Below are positions 48,721 through 57,088 of a stretch of 64,000 nucleotides of DNA, one piece after another; position 1 is the first letter of the stretch, and every line of letters starts with the position of its first letter. The notes below the pieces were generated by a model, which searched no databases, was not told the DNA's origin, and saw nothing but the letters and a program-made list of their open reading frames with translations. The DNA is from JAICND01 sp040905905 (GTDB lineage: Bacteria > Actinomycetota > Acidimicrobiia > Spongiisociales > ZC4RG35), in contig JBBDQN010000011.1 of the NCBI GenBank assembly GCA_040905905.1, positions 109,296 to 173,295 of the forward strand, in the 5' to 3' direction. The position numbers and the translations under genes are program-made.

Positions 48721-49695
48721 TCAGTCGGCGTCGGCGGCGGCTAGCGCCCAGGTCAACCCTTCGGATGGAGAGTGGACTGCGAGAGACAAGTTCCAGCCGG
48801 TGCTCCCACCCAGGTCCGACCAGACCCACCACTCGAGTGGCTCGATCAGCTCTCGCAGATGTTGGGGAACCGGCGGCCACTCCGAGCCGGTCAACTCGGC
48901 CAGTACCCACCAGGTCGCCAGCCTTCCCGCCGCTCCTCCCCGACGTCGGCCATGCGCCCCACCCGAGGCGGCGGCCCACGCCATCAGCCCGGCCGCGACG
49001 GGTAGGTCGATTGAAGCGGCCATTGCCTTCCTAACCCCGACCAGCCGGACCGCGTCAGCCAACCCACCGGCCGCGCATACCACGGTGGCCCGGCCATTGG
49101 ACTGTTCAACCCAGGTGGCCACCAAGGCGGCGAGAGCGGTGCGCCCGCCCGGGTCTTCGACTTCTTCGGCATCGGTAGGTAGTTGCAGCGCCGCAAGGCC
49201 GGTGGTTGCGGGCGGCTCCGACTCGACGCGATCCTTTTTGTAGGTGACTTCGGAATAGGCGGCCTCCCAGGGCTCGAGCCGGAGAGGAAGTTCGATCAGG
49301 CCCAATTCGATGCCCCTCGGGTCGACCTCCTCGCCTCGCAGGACGCGTTCTTGTGCCACCCAGGATCTGTTGGGTCCCGGCTCCAGATGTGGGCTCAGCT
49401 CCGCGAAAGTGTGCCTGGTGGCAACCACCTCGGTAAGTGGACCGAGGGCGAACCGCGCCGGTCCCTCGCTCACGGCCTCCGCCGCCAACCGGGCCGGTGC
49501 TTCCAGCGCCAGCCGGTATCGAATGTGCTCATCCACCCCCCATAGCTGTTTGCCCCTGGTGAGGGCGGCGGCCAGCAGCCGACGCAACTCGAGCAAGGGG
49601 TCCCAGGCCTGGGCCGAGCAATGCCTGTCAACGATCCTGAGTAAATCATCGGCGTTAGAGGCTTCGACCGCGTCGATGGTGCGTTGGTCGGCCAC
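48721..49695 (-). CDS. Conserved hypothetical protein
   Basis: 324 residues, not recognised. The N-terminal part (AWDPLLELRRLLAAALTRGK, LWGVDEHIRYRLALEAPARLA) is helical. The C-terminal third is Ala/Gly-rich (DLPVAAGLMAWAAASGGAHG) and ends with tryptophan-rich EPLEWWVWSDLGG. No signal peptide. One base separates it from the convergent oxidoreductase stop and it overlaps DUF2905 by one base, so it is operonic with the next two genes. Confidence 0.65.
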   Translation of the reverse strand: MADQRTIDAVEASNADDLLRIVDRHCSAQAWDPLLELRRLLAAALTRGKQLWGVDEHIRYRLALEAPARLAAEAVSEGPARFALGPLTEVVATRHTFAELSPHLEPGPNRSWVAQERVLRGEEVDPRGIELGLIELPLRLEPWEAAYSEVTYKKDRVESEPPATTGLAALQLPTDAEEVEDPGGRTALAALVATWVEQSNGRATVVCAAGGLADAVRLVGVRKAMAASIDLPVAAGLMAWAAASGGAHGRRRGGAAGRLATWWVLAELTGSEWPPVPQHLRELIEPLEWWVWSDLGGSTGWNLSLAVHSPSEGLTWALAAADAD

Positions 49696-49916
49696 TAGCG
49701 ATCGCGGAACAGACGCAGCGCCAGGTTGAGCAACAAGGTGGCAGCAATGCTGACGATGATCGATGAGGTGATCGGGAAGAAGAATCCACCACGGTCACCT
49801 TCCGCCCTGATGTCGCCCGGCAGGTTCCCGAACCACGAAAACCAACCGAGCCGCACCAGCAGTCCGATCACCACTATCCCGATCCCAACTACGATGAGGA
49901 TGTTGCCGATCTTCAC
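49695..49916 (-). CDS. DUF2905 membrane protein
   Basis: 73 residues, two membrane helices. The family motif GWFSWFGNLPGDIRAEGDRGGFFFPITSSI lies between them (about residues 24-53). Function unknown across bacteria. The start overlaps the stop of the upstream acidic protein by 4 bases. Confidence 0.85.
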   Translation of the reverse strand: MKIGNILIVVGIGIVVIGLLVRLGWFSWFGNLPGDIRAEGDRGGFFFPITSSIIVSIAATLLLNLALRLFRDR

Positions 49917-50278
49917 GGATCCGATTCTCCGATGCCTTCCGAAGGCTGGTCGGTTATTGGAGATTGCTTGCGGAGATAGGACGGAATCTCATTGAAGGCG
50001 GCACCGATTGCCTCGGCGAGACTGCTCGCAGTCCGTTTGACCGAACGGCGGACTTCTTCGTCCTTCATCGCGGCTGAAAGCGCCTCCGCCAGGCGATCCC
50101 ATGCCCCTCCCAGAGTTCGCAACGCAGCTTTCAGTTCCTCCTCGGAAGGACCCTCACTGCCGGCCGCTGCGCGGTAGCGGGACTTCAGCTTGTCGCCAAG
50201 CGACGAGAACTGGTTAGCCAACCGATCCCAGGGGTCGTCGTCAGCGTTGTCGATAGGATCATCTTCGTGCGTCTCCAC
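49913..50278 (-). CDS. Acidic helical hypothetical protein
   Basis: 121 residues from GTG 50278. Acidic N-terminus (THEDDPIDNADDDPWDRLA), then helices resembling small membrane-stress or coiled proteins (SLGDKLKSRYRAAAG; LRTLGGAWDRLAEALSAAM). Not recognised. TACCAT (50286-50291) ends 7 bases before the GTG. That start lies inside the divergent exonuclease gene, so the two coding regions overlap at their 5' ends by 12 bases. Confidence 0.65.
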   Translation of the reverse strand: METHEDDPIDNADDDPWDRLANQFSSLGDKLKSRYRAAAGSEGPSEEELKAALRTLGGAWDRLAEALSAAMKDEEVRRSVKRTASSLAEAIGAAFNEIPSYLRKQSPITDQPSEGIGESDP

Positions 50279-51139
50279 TTGCTCGATGGTACCTATGAGC
50301 TCTTCCGGGCTCACTTCGGTTTCCCCAACCGGACTGCGCCCGACGGGCGAGAAGTAGGTGCGACCCTCGGCATTATCGAAACGACGCTCGCGTTGTTGCG
50401 TGAGCCCGAAGTCAGCCACGTGGGGGTTGCCACCGACACCGTGATCGAATCATTTCGCAACGACCTCTTCCCTGGTTACAAGAGCTCGGAGGGGATGGAG
50501 CAGGCGCTGCTTGATCAGTTTCCCTTGGCGGAGAGGGCCCTAGAAATCCTCGGCCTCGTCTGCTGGAAGATGCGTGAGTTCGAGGCCGACGACGCCATCG
50601 CCACCGCTGCCTTTCGCTTCTGCGAGGAGGTGGAGCAGGTGGTGATCTGCACACCCGACAAGGACCTCGCCCAATGTGTGGTGGGGGATCAGATCGTCAC
50701 CTACAACCGCCGCCAGCAGTCGTTCATGGATGAGGCAGGTGTCTGGGAGAAGTTCGGCGTCGCCCCCGAGTCGATCCCCGATTACCTGGCTTTGGTGGGC
50801 GACACCGCCGATGGGGTCCCGGGTCTGCCGGGATGGGGGTCTAAGTCGGCTTCGGCGGTTCTCGGACGTTTTCGCAAACTGGAGGCGATCCCGCCCGATC
50901 CGGCCGATTGGGGGGTAGCGGTGAGGGGGGCGTTGAAGCTGGCGGCGACCCTGGTCGCACAGAGGGCCGATGCGATGGCATATCGCACTCTGACCACCCT
51001 GCGGCGCGACGTGCCATTGCCGGAGGTGCTCGAAGACCTCCGCTGGCACGGGGTCGACCAACCGGGATTCCTTGCCTTGTGTGACGAGTTGGGCTTCGAC
51101 GACATCCGGACCCGGCCCCACCGCTGGCGCCAGGACTAA
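50267..51139 (+). CDS. 5'-3' exonuclease/flap endonuclease-like protein
   Basis: 290 residues. The metal-binding start LHLLDGTYELFRAHFG is at residues 3-18. CTPDKDLAQCVVGD near 129, PDYLALVGDTADGVPGLPGWGSKSA near 171 (H3TH) and a final DDIRTRPHRW complete the polymerase I-type 5' nuclease domain without polymerase. It probably processes flaps or RNA primers. TAGGAT (50254-50259) ends 7 bases before the GTG, so it is predicted leaderless. Confidence 0.88.
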   Translation: MRLHLLDGTYELFRAHFGFPNRTAPDGREVGATLGIIETTLALLREPEVSHVGVATDTVIESFRNDLFPGYKSSEGMEQALLDQFPLAERALEILGLVCWKMREFEADDAIATAAFRFCEEVEQVVICTPDKDLAQCVVGDQIVTYNRRQQSFMDEAGVWEKFGVAPESIPDYLALVGDTADGVPGLPGWGSKSASAVLGRFRKLEAIPPDPADWGVAVRGALKLAATLVAQRADAMAYRTLTTLRRDVPLPEVLEDLRWHGVDQPGFLALCDELGFDDIRTRPHRWRQD

Positions 51140-52554
51140 CGAAGTTCTTTGCCGAGGGCGGCCCGGGCCGCCCAATAGCCACACATACCGTGGACCCCCG
51201 CGCCGGGCGGCGTCGATGACGAACACAGGTAGAGGCCGGGCACTGGTGTGGCATACGGCCTCCCCGATACCGGCCGAAAAAGCAGTTGGCGGAGAGTGTG
51301 AGCCCCGCCGGCGATTTCCCCGCCCAGGTTGTTGGGGTTGTAGGACTCAAGGTCGGCCGGCGAAGCTATGCAGCGATCGAGGATGAGATCGCCGAAACCC
51401 GGGGCCAACTCTTCTATTTGCTGTTCGATGGCCGGGGCGAAGTCTTCGGTGGAGCCCTGCGGAACATGGGCATACGCCCACAGGGTGTGCTGGCCTTCAG
51501 GGGCGCGGGAAGGATCGAAGCGGCTCGCCTGGGATACCAGGACAAACGGTCGAGCCGGGCTTTTGCCTTTCCAGATGTCATGCTCGCATGCGGCGATGGA
51601 TTCGGCGGAACCCAAATGGATGGTCCCCACATCGTTGAGGCGGGCGTTGACCCAGGGCACCGGTGCGCTCAACGCATAGTCCACCTTGAAGGCGGCCGGT
51701 CCCCGCTTATACCGGCCGAGACGGAGTCTGTATCCGCCGGGGAGGGAGGACCCACCAATCTTGATCAGAACGTCGGGGGTGACGTCGGCCAGGATCACCT
51801 TTGCCTGAGGAAGCTCGGCGAGGCTCTTGACCCAGCGACCGGTTTCGATCTCGCCACCGAGACTCTGCAGATAGGAGGCGAGGGCATCGACGATCGCCTG
51901 GGATCCCCCGCCGGCAAATGGCCACCCATGGCGATGGGCGGTAAGTGGGTAGAGCAAACCGAACGACGCACCCAGCAGCTTGTTGAAAGGGATGAACCCG
52001 TGGGCGGCCGCTCCGGCCATGAGCGCTCTCCCCGCTTCGCTGTTGAAGGCGTTGATCAGGGTTCGAGCGGGGAGCACACCCACCATGCCGAACCGGGCCA
52101 TGGCCACAGGATGCTTGGGAAAACGCAGGATCGGCCCGAGTATGTGTTGTTCGATCTTGTCCCAGCGCTCCAAAAGCGGTCGGATCCGATGTTCGTACTC
52201 CTCGCCATCGGTTCCACCCAGCTCGGCGGCAGTGGCTGTGATCGAACGATGGACCAGGACGGCTTCCTTGGCGCTGACCGGATGGGCGAACGGCACGGGC
52301 GGGTGGATCCAACGCAGGCCGTGTTCTTCGAGGGGGAGTTCTCGAAAGAACGGTGATCCGAGTCCGAGCGGATGGACGGCCGAGCACACATCATGTCGGA
52401 ATCCCGGCAGGGTTAGCTGCATGGTACGGGCGCCACCGCCTACGGTGTCCCTTCCTTCGATGACCCGAACGGATCGGCCCGCCCGGGCAAGTTCGACCGC
52501 GGCGGCGAGCCCGTTGGGGCCAGCTCCTATGACAACCGCGTCGTAGGTGCTCAT
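51136..52554 (-). CDS. Phytoene desaturase-like FAD oxidoreductase
   Basis: 472 residues. Dinucleotide-binding YDAVVIGAGPNGLAAAVELA is at residues 4-23 and VIEGRDTVGGGARTMQLT follows. The substrate domain has WPFAGGGSQAIVDALASYL near 222, and the C-terminal flavin motif is GLYLCSSSTPPGAGVHGMCG near 440. The group covers carotenoid desaturases and pyrroloquinoline-like oxidoreductases; no carotenoid genes are nearby. A modest AAGGG lies 14 bases upstream of the ATG. Its stop and that of the exonuclease share CTAA. Confidence 0.85.
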   Translation of the reverse strand: MSTYDAVVIGAGPNGLAAAVELARAGRSVRVIEGRDTVGGGARTMQLTLPGFRHDVCSAVHPLGLGSPFFRELPLEEHGLRWIHPPVPFAHPVSAKEAVLVHRSITATAAELGGTDGEEYEHRIRPLLERWDKIEQHILGPILRFPKHPVAMARFGMVGVLPARTLINAFNSEAGRALMAGAAAHGFIPFNKLLGASFGLLYPLTAHRHGWPFAGGGSQAIVDALASYLQSLGGEIETGRWVKSLAELPQAKVILADVTPDVLIKIGGSSLPGGYRLRLGRYKRGPAAFKVDYALSAPVPWVNARLNDVGTIHLGSAESIAACEHDIWKGKSPARPFVLVSQASRFDPSRAPEGQHTLWAYAHVPQGSTEDFAPAIEQQIEELAPGFGDLILDRCIASPADLESYNPNNLGGEIAGGAHTLRQLLFRPVSGRPYATPVPGLYLCSSSTPPGAGVHGMCGYWAARAALGKELR

Positions 52555-52602
52555 ACCGGCATCACCCTTCATTCTGGCCGGAAGATCGTTACGGTCCATG
52601 GC

Positions 52603-53304
52603 ATGGGCGGGGATCTCACCCTCTACGTGACTGGTGACCCGCTTCCTGGCTATCTGGCGTTGCCGGAGACTACCGGTCCCTGGCCAGGAGTCCTGGTGCT
52701 CCATGAGGCGTTTGGGCTCAACGACGACATCCGTCGCATCACCGACCGGGTGGCCCAATTGGGTTATCTGGCGCTGGCGCCCGACCTCCTGGCGAAAGGG
52801 CGGATTCGTTGTCTGGCCCGGCTCTTCCTCGATGTCCAACGAGGTGGAGGGGAGTCGGTAGAGCAGGTCGGCGCAGTTGTCGACTGGGTGACGGAGCGGG
52901 CCGATTGCAATGGGAAGGTCGGGGTGATCGGCTTTTGCATCGGGGGAAGTGTGGCGTTTCTTCTCGGGTGCAATGGCGGAGTGGCCGTTACCGCTCCCAA
53001 CTACGGCAAATCTCCAAGCGCCGATCGTCTGGCTGGATCGTGTCCCGTAGTGGCGTCGTACGGTGGGCGTGATCGGGTGTTTGTCAAAGAGGCGGCCAAA
53101 GCCACCGCCGGCCTATCTGCATCGGGGGTGCAGAACGACGTCAAGATCTATCCGGGAGCAGGTCACTCGTTCATGAACCAATCCGGCGATCACCGGATGA
53201 TTAAGACACTCATCCGCCCGATCCTGTCGGTCGGCTTTCACCGGGATGCTGCCGAGGACGCCTGGTCACGTATAGAAGCCTTCTTCAACCGACACCTTGG
53301 TTAG
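52603..53304 (+). CDS. Dienelactone hydrolase-family protein
   Basis: 233 residues. Alpha/beta hydrolase with Cys nucleophile in VIGFCIGGSVAFLLG near residue 106, acid in YGGRDRVF near 152 and His in PGAGHSFMNQSGDH near 185, the dienelactone hydrolase triad. The substrate is not known; many homologues are not in catechol pathways. TACGGT ends 7 bases before the ATG. The 3' end overlaps the convergent MpaB-like gene by 20 bases. Confidence 0.88.
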   Translation: MGGDLTLYVTGDPLPGYLALPETTGPWPGVLVLHEAFGLNDDIRRITDRVAQLGYLALAPDLLAKGRIRCLARLFLDVQRGGGESVEQVGAVVDWVTERADCNGKVGVIGFCIGGSVAFLLGCNGGVAVTAPNYGKSPSADRLAGSCPVVASYGGRDRVFVKEAAKATAGLSASGVQNDVKIYPGAGHSFMNQSGDHRMIKTLIRPILSVGFHRDAAEDAWSRIEAFFNRHLG

Positions 53305-54121
53305 AAGTCTCTCCGTTGCCGGCAGCCAGGCGTTCGGTGGCCAGGCGGGCCGGTCTGATCAGACGGAAACGATCGGGCAATAACGGGCGAACCGCACCCA
53401 GAGTCCTGAGATTGGCATCGAGCCATCGCTGGCGACCGGGAGTCCATCTGACGTCGTAGAGGTCGCGCAGCCTCGGTGGGAGCGTTCCGAAGGCGGCAAA
53501 CCTGATGAATCCCCATAGCGGTTTGAAGATGGTGGGCACCGGTCCCCGACGAATTATGTCGGCCACGTTGGCAGCTACGTCCGTCATCATGAGCCGACCC
53601 GACGCAACCACGCCGGCGACGTAGTCCTCGAGGTCCTGAAAGGTAGCGGGCACTGCCGGGCGCGGAAGCAACATCAGGTCGGCGGCGAGGAGGTTCTCGT
53701 GGTGGTATCGGTCCCGCTCGTCGAGGCTCAGCCGCCGGACCGTTCGCTCGAAGAAATAAACCGAGGAGACCTCCAGGCAGGCGTGGACCCAGAGCAGGAG
53801 ATCCGGGTCGACCGCGTCATATCTCTCGCCCGTCACCTGGTCGGTGCCGTTGACCTTGAAATGAAGTTTGTTGATCCGATCGGCGGCTTCATCGGCGTCT
53901 TTCTTGATGCCAAACGTCATCGTTGATTGGAGTTGCAGGGTCCGGATGAGACGGGCCCAGGGATCCCGCTGATACATCGAGGTCTGCCGGGCCCCGGCTG
54001 CGACGAGCGGATGGGCAGCGTGCATCAAGAGTGCCCTCGCTCCTCCGAACAACACCGTCATCTCCTGGTTGACCTGCCAGGAGATCGAGTTTGGCCCGAA
54101 GTACCCGGGGTCAGCCGTCAT
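53285..54121 (-). CDS. Oxygenase MpaB-family (DUF2236) protein
   Basis: 278 residues. The DUF2236 signature FGGARALLMHAAHPLVAAGA near residue 26 and YQRDPWARLIRT follow; HACLEVSSVYFFERTVRRLS near 112 provides further conserved histidine. Characterised relatives are heme-dependent oxygenases. ATG 54121 is chosen: TAAGTT ends 7 bases before it. A longer reading runs across the divergent promoter at 54198 and is rejected. Confidence 0.82.
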   Translation of the reverse strand: MTADPGYFGPNSISWQVNQEMTVLFGGARALLMHAAHPLVAAGARQTSMYQRDPWARLIRTLQLQSTMTFGIKKDADEAADRINKLHFKVNGTDQVTGERYDAVDPDLLLWVHACLEVSSVYFFERTVRRLSLDERDRYHHENLLAADLMLLPRPAVPATFQDLEDYVAGVVASGRLMMTDVAANVADIIRRGPVPTIFKPLWGFIRFAAFGTLPPRLRDLYDVRWTPGRQRWLDANLRTLGAVRPLLPDRFRLIRPARLATERLAAGNGETSNQGVG

Positions 54122-54197
54122 CGAATCCAACTTACGTTTTGGCGCGTAGTTCTGCTCCCCTGGTGTCGATCCTCCGAACCAAAAGCTGGTTGGTTGC

Positions 54198-54226
54198 TTG
54201 ACAATGGGCCACCCGTCCGATAGATT
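54198..54226 (+). promoter_or_regulatory. Consensus sigma-70-type promoter
   Basis: TTGACA (54198-54203), 17-base spacer, TAGATT (54221-54226). Transcription should begin near 54233, giving a roughly 40-base leader before ATG 54274. The leader contains the palindrome CGAGATTTCTCG (54236-54247), a possible autoregulatory site. Confidence 0.8.
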
Positions 54227-54273
54227 CATGCCGTACGAGATTTCTCGCACACAAAGAGAAGATACAACGGACC

Positions 54274-55386
54274 ATGGAAGCGGAACGAACACCACTGCAC
54301 AACCTCTCCTCCCGGGCTCGCCGTCTGCAGATTACGGTCGATCCGGCGGTAACTTACGACCTTTTGTTAGCCCTGTGGGCTTCACTTGGTGGTGACGACA
54401 AGTCGGCGGAGCATGCTCTCGGCACCGAATGGTTCGACGAATTCCGAACAGCCCTCTCCAGTCGAACATTGGAACTGGCCAAGCAGGTGTCGCCTCGGGG
54501 TGTGATGTGGACGGCGCTTATCGGGGTGATAGCCCGGTCCCCTCTGCCTCATGACATCGATAGCGCCCTCGCCTGGCTCGAAGCCCAGGACCCCACCTGG
54601 CTCCGGTCCCAGTTGATGGAGGAACACTTCTGCGACCTGGATCCCGCCACCACCGCGGCAGCGGTTGGCGGGGACGTGGAGGCAATCGACCAGTTGCTCC
54701 AAAGCGAGAGCCTCGCCGACAAAGAGCCCGAGTTCCGCGACGCTCTTCGCACCTCGATGTTGTTGCCGGCAGCCGAGATGGCCGCCGGGTTGGTCGAAGT
54801 GGTGCGACGGGTCAGGAAAGAAGCCTTCAGCCCGTTTGAAGCCCAATGGGCCGCGGCTCTCGATCGTGACGCCATCGAAAAACGGATCGCCGTGGCCAAT
54901 TCCACCAACCCCCGGGAGCTCATCGACAAGGTCACCAACGGAATCATCTTCGAGGTGCCTCCGGGCGTGGGTCGATTGGTGATCATCCCTTCAGTATCGC
55001 TGCGGCCATGGACCCTCATCACCGACCACGACGATGCCTTGTTGGTGTGTTGCCCGGTTTCCGAGGAGGCGATCAACTCCGATCCCGAGGCTCCTCCCGG
55101 TTGGCTGGTCGCCACCTATCGCGCCCTGGGCGACGACAAGCGACTGCGCCTCCTCCGGCGTCTTTCGGAACAACCCGCGTCATTGGCCGAACTCACCGAG
55201 TTCATGGCCATGGCCAAGTCGACCGTGTTCCACCACATCGGAGTCCTGCGGGCGGCGGGGTTGGTCCGGGTGACGATGGACCAGGACCAGTCTCCGACCT
55301 ATTCGCTCCGACTCGATTCGATTCCCGACCGTACTTCCCTCGTCGATCTGTACCTGAAACCACTTAAGAAAGAGACAAAACCGTGA
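54274..55386 (+). CDS. Large winged-helix (ArsR-like) regulator
   Basis: 370 residues. The N-terminal 250 residues are a helical sensor of a kind seen in actinobacterial DUF5937-type regulators. The C-terminal winged helix (about 285-350) has YRALGDDKRLRLLRRLSEQP and MAKSTVFHHIGVLRAAGLVR. Ligand unknown; no clustered cysteines suggest metal sensing. A 60-codon gene overlaps its stop (GTGA). Confidence 0.82.
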   Translation: MEAERTPLHNLSSRARRLQITVDPAVTYDLLLALWASLGGDDKSAEHALGTEWFDEFRTALSSRTLELAKQVSPRGVMWTALIGVIARSPLPHDIDSALAWLEAQDPTWLRSQLMEEHFCDLDPATTAAAVGGDVEAIDQLLQSESLADKEPEFRDALRTSMLLPAAEMAAGLVEVVRRVRKEAFSPFEAQWAAALDRDAIEKRIAVANSTNPRELIDKVTNGIIFEVPPGVGRLVIIPSVSLRPWTLITDHDDALLVCCPVSEEAINSDPEAPPGWLVATYRALGDDKRLRLLRRLSEQPASLAELTEFMAMAKSTVFHHIGVLRAAGLVRVTMDQDQSPTYSLRLDSIPDRTSLVDLYLKPLKKETKP

Positions 55387-55565
55387 GTCCTCTCATCTTT
55401 GGATACGTAGAAGCCCGCCGCATTGCCATTGAGGTCGCGCTACAGGGCCGCCACCTCGTCGAAGCACCTGTGTCGATCAGGGAGCGCCTCGGGCGAACCT
55501 TGATCCACTGGGGTGAACAACTCGCCACGGCTCCACCGGAGCGGGTTGCGCGCCCGGCTGCCTGA
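55383..55565 (+). CDS. 60-residue protein coupled to ArsR-like regulator
   Basis: GTG start within the stop of the regulator. Sequence is basic and helical (VEARRIAIEVALQGRHLVEA, RLGRTLIHWGEQL). No known family. Accepted mainly because of the 4-base overlap and typical codon use; it could be non-functional. Confidence 0.45.
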   Translation: MSPLIFGYVEARRIAIEVALQGRHLVEAPVSIRERLGRTLIHWGEQLATAPPERVARPAA

Positions 55566-55585
55566 CCGTCACCGACTCCGCAGCG

Positions 55586-55756
55586 TCAATCGTCGTTTTC
55601 CTGGTCCTCCCAAACCACATCGAAGCGCTCCCAGCAAGAAGCGCATAGATACGACAGGACGCTACCCGGGTCCGGTGACGCGTCGGGCGCCAGCCTCGTC
55701 AAGAGATGGGCGACGCCGTCGCAGTCCACACACTGAAACGACTCGGGGACAGTCAT
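55586..55756 (-). CDS. 56-residue zinc-ribbon-like protein
   Basis: Two CxxC knuckles, FQCVDCDG (Cys 9 and 12) and YLCASCWERFD (Cys 38 and 41), with acidic ends: a single small zinc-binding module. The ATG overlaps the nhaA stop by 4 bases, so translation is coupled to the antiporter. Not a recognised named family. Confidence 0.7.
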   Translation of the reverse strand: MTVPESFQCVDCDGVAHLLTRLAPDASPDPGSVLSYLCASCWERFDVVWEDQENDD

Positions 55757-57087
55757 TGCGAGGGTCGGCTCGAACGAAGGATGAGATAGCCACCGATGCC
55801 GGCGACTATCGAAGCCGCCAGGATGCCGACCTTGGCGTCTGCAATGAGAGCGGCATCCCTAAAGGCCAGGTTGACAATGAACAACGACACGGTGAAGCCG
55901 ATTCCGGCGAGCACGCTTACCCCGATCAGGTGACGGGTATCCATACCTGAAGGCAGGCGACCCCAGCCGATCCGGACCGAAGCCATCGTGAAGAGCGTGA
56001 TCCCGACCAGCTTTCCGACCACCAATCCAAGAGCCACCCCGAGACCCACGGGGGTTAACAACGATTGGCCGATCGGGGTGTTCCCGAAGTGGACCCCGGC
56101 GTTAGCCAGAGCAAACAACGGGATCACAAAATACGACGCCCATAGACCAAGCCGATGTTCGATCCTGGCCAAGGGCGCCACCGACTCCCTGGCAACCTCG
56201 GAAAGCGCGAGTAATTGATAGTCGGCCCGCTCCCGTTCGATGACGTCATCGTCTTCGGACTCCAGACGCGTAATGAAGTTGCGGCCGGCCTTGTGAACAA
56301 TGTTGAGTGGGTAATACGGACGGGCCGGCGTCAGCAACCCCAGGGCGACACCGGCCAAAGTTGCGTGTACTCCCGACTCGAAAGTCGCAAACCACACCAC
56401 CAACGCCGCCGGCACGTAGAAGGACATCGACCTGATCCCAATCCGGCTTGCGCCCCACACCGCCAGCAAGCCCGCCCCGGCTGTCGCCAGCCACACCGCA
56501 TTGAGGTCGTCGGTGTAGAAGATGGCAATCACCCCTATTGCACCGATGTCGTCGGCAATGGCCAGGGTCAAAAGGAAGAGCTTGGCCCCGTCGGGAGCGC
56601 GGCGTCCGAGCAGCGAAATGACCCCCACCGCGAAAGCGATATCGGTGGCCATCGGTATTCCCCAGCCCCTGCCGGCCTCTCCACCGGCGCCGACCACCAC
56701 CAGGTAGATAAGCGCTGGCACCACCATGCCGCCCAGGGCCCCCAACGCCGGGAGCATCGCCTTACGAGGATCGGATAGCTCGCCGGCCACCAACTCCCGT
56801 TTGATCTCGAGACCCACCACGAAGAAGAACAAGGCCATGAGCCCGTCGTTGATGACATGTTGAAGATCCTCTTCGATATGGAGCGGGCCGAACTCGAGCA
56901 AGAACGGGGCACCGAAGAAGGTCTGGTAGCTGTCGAAGGCGACGTTCGCCCACACCAGCGCAGCCGCTGCTGCAGCCACCAGCACTAGGCCCGACGATGC
57001 TTCCACCTGGGCGAAGCGCAAAAATGGTCGAACAAAAGCCCGCGCCACGAAGCGATCGGAGTGGGCCCAGGTGCCCCGTTCGACCAA
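55753..57087 (-). CDS. nhaA: Na+/H+ antiporter NhaA
   Basis: 444 residues, about 12 membrane helices. The ion-binding aspartates are in LAIADDIGAIGVIAIFY near residue 170. Other family blocks: HVINDGLMALFFFVVGLEIKREL near 72, GIPMATDIAFAVGV near 133 and ANAGVHFG near 316. TTG 57087 starts one base after the fba stop; upstream in-frame codons are within fba. It exports Na+ in exchange for protons. The coupled small zinc-ribbon gene follows. Confidence 0.9.
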   Translation of the reverse strand: MVERGTWAHSDRFVARAFVRPFLRFAQVEASSGLVLVAAAAAALVWANVAFDSYQTFFGAPFLLEFGPLHIEEDLQHVINDGLMALFFFVVGLEIKRELVAGELSDPRKAMLPALGALGGMVVPALIYLVVVGAGGEAGRGWGIPMATDIAFAVGVISLLGRRAPDGAKLFLLTLAIADDIGAIGVIAIFYTDDLNAVWLATAGAGLLAVWGASRIGIRSMSFYVPAALVVWFATFESGVHATLAGVALGLLTPARPYYPLNIVHKAGRNFITRLESEDDDVIERERADYQLLALSEVARESVAPLARIEHRLGLWASYFVIPLFALANAGVHFGNTPIGQSLLTPVGLGVALGLVVGKLVGITLFTMASVRIGWGRLPSGMDTRHLIGVSVLAGIGFTVSLFIVNLAFRDAALIADAKVGILAASIVAGIGGYLILRSSRPSQ

Positions 57088-57088
57088 T

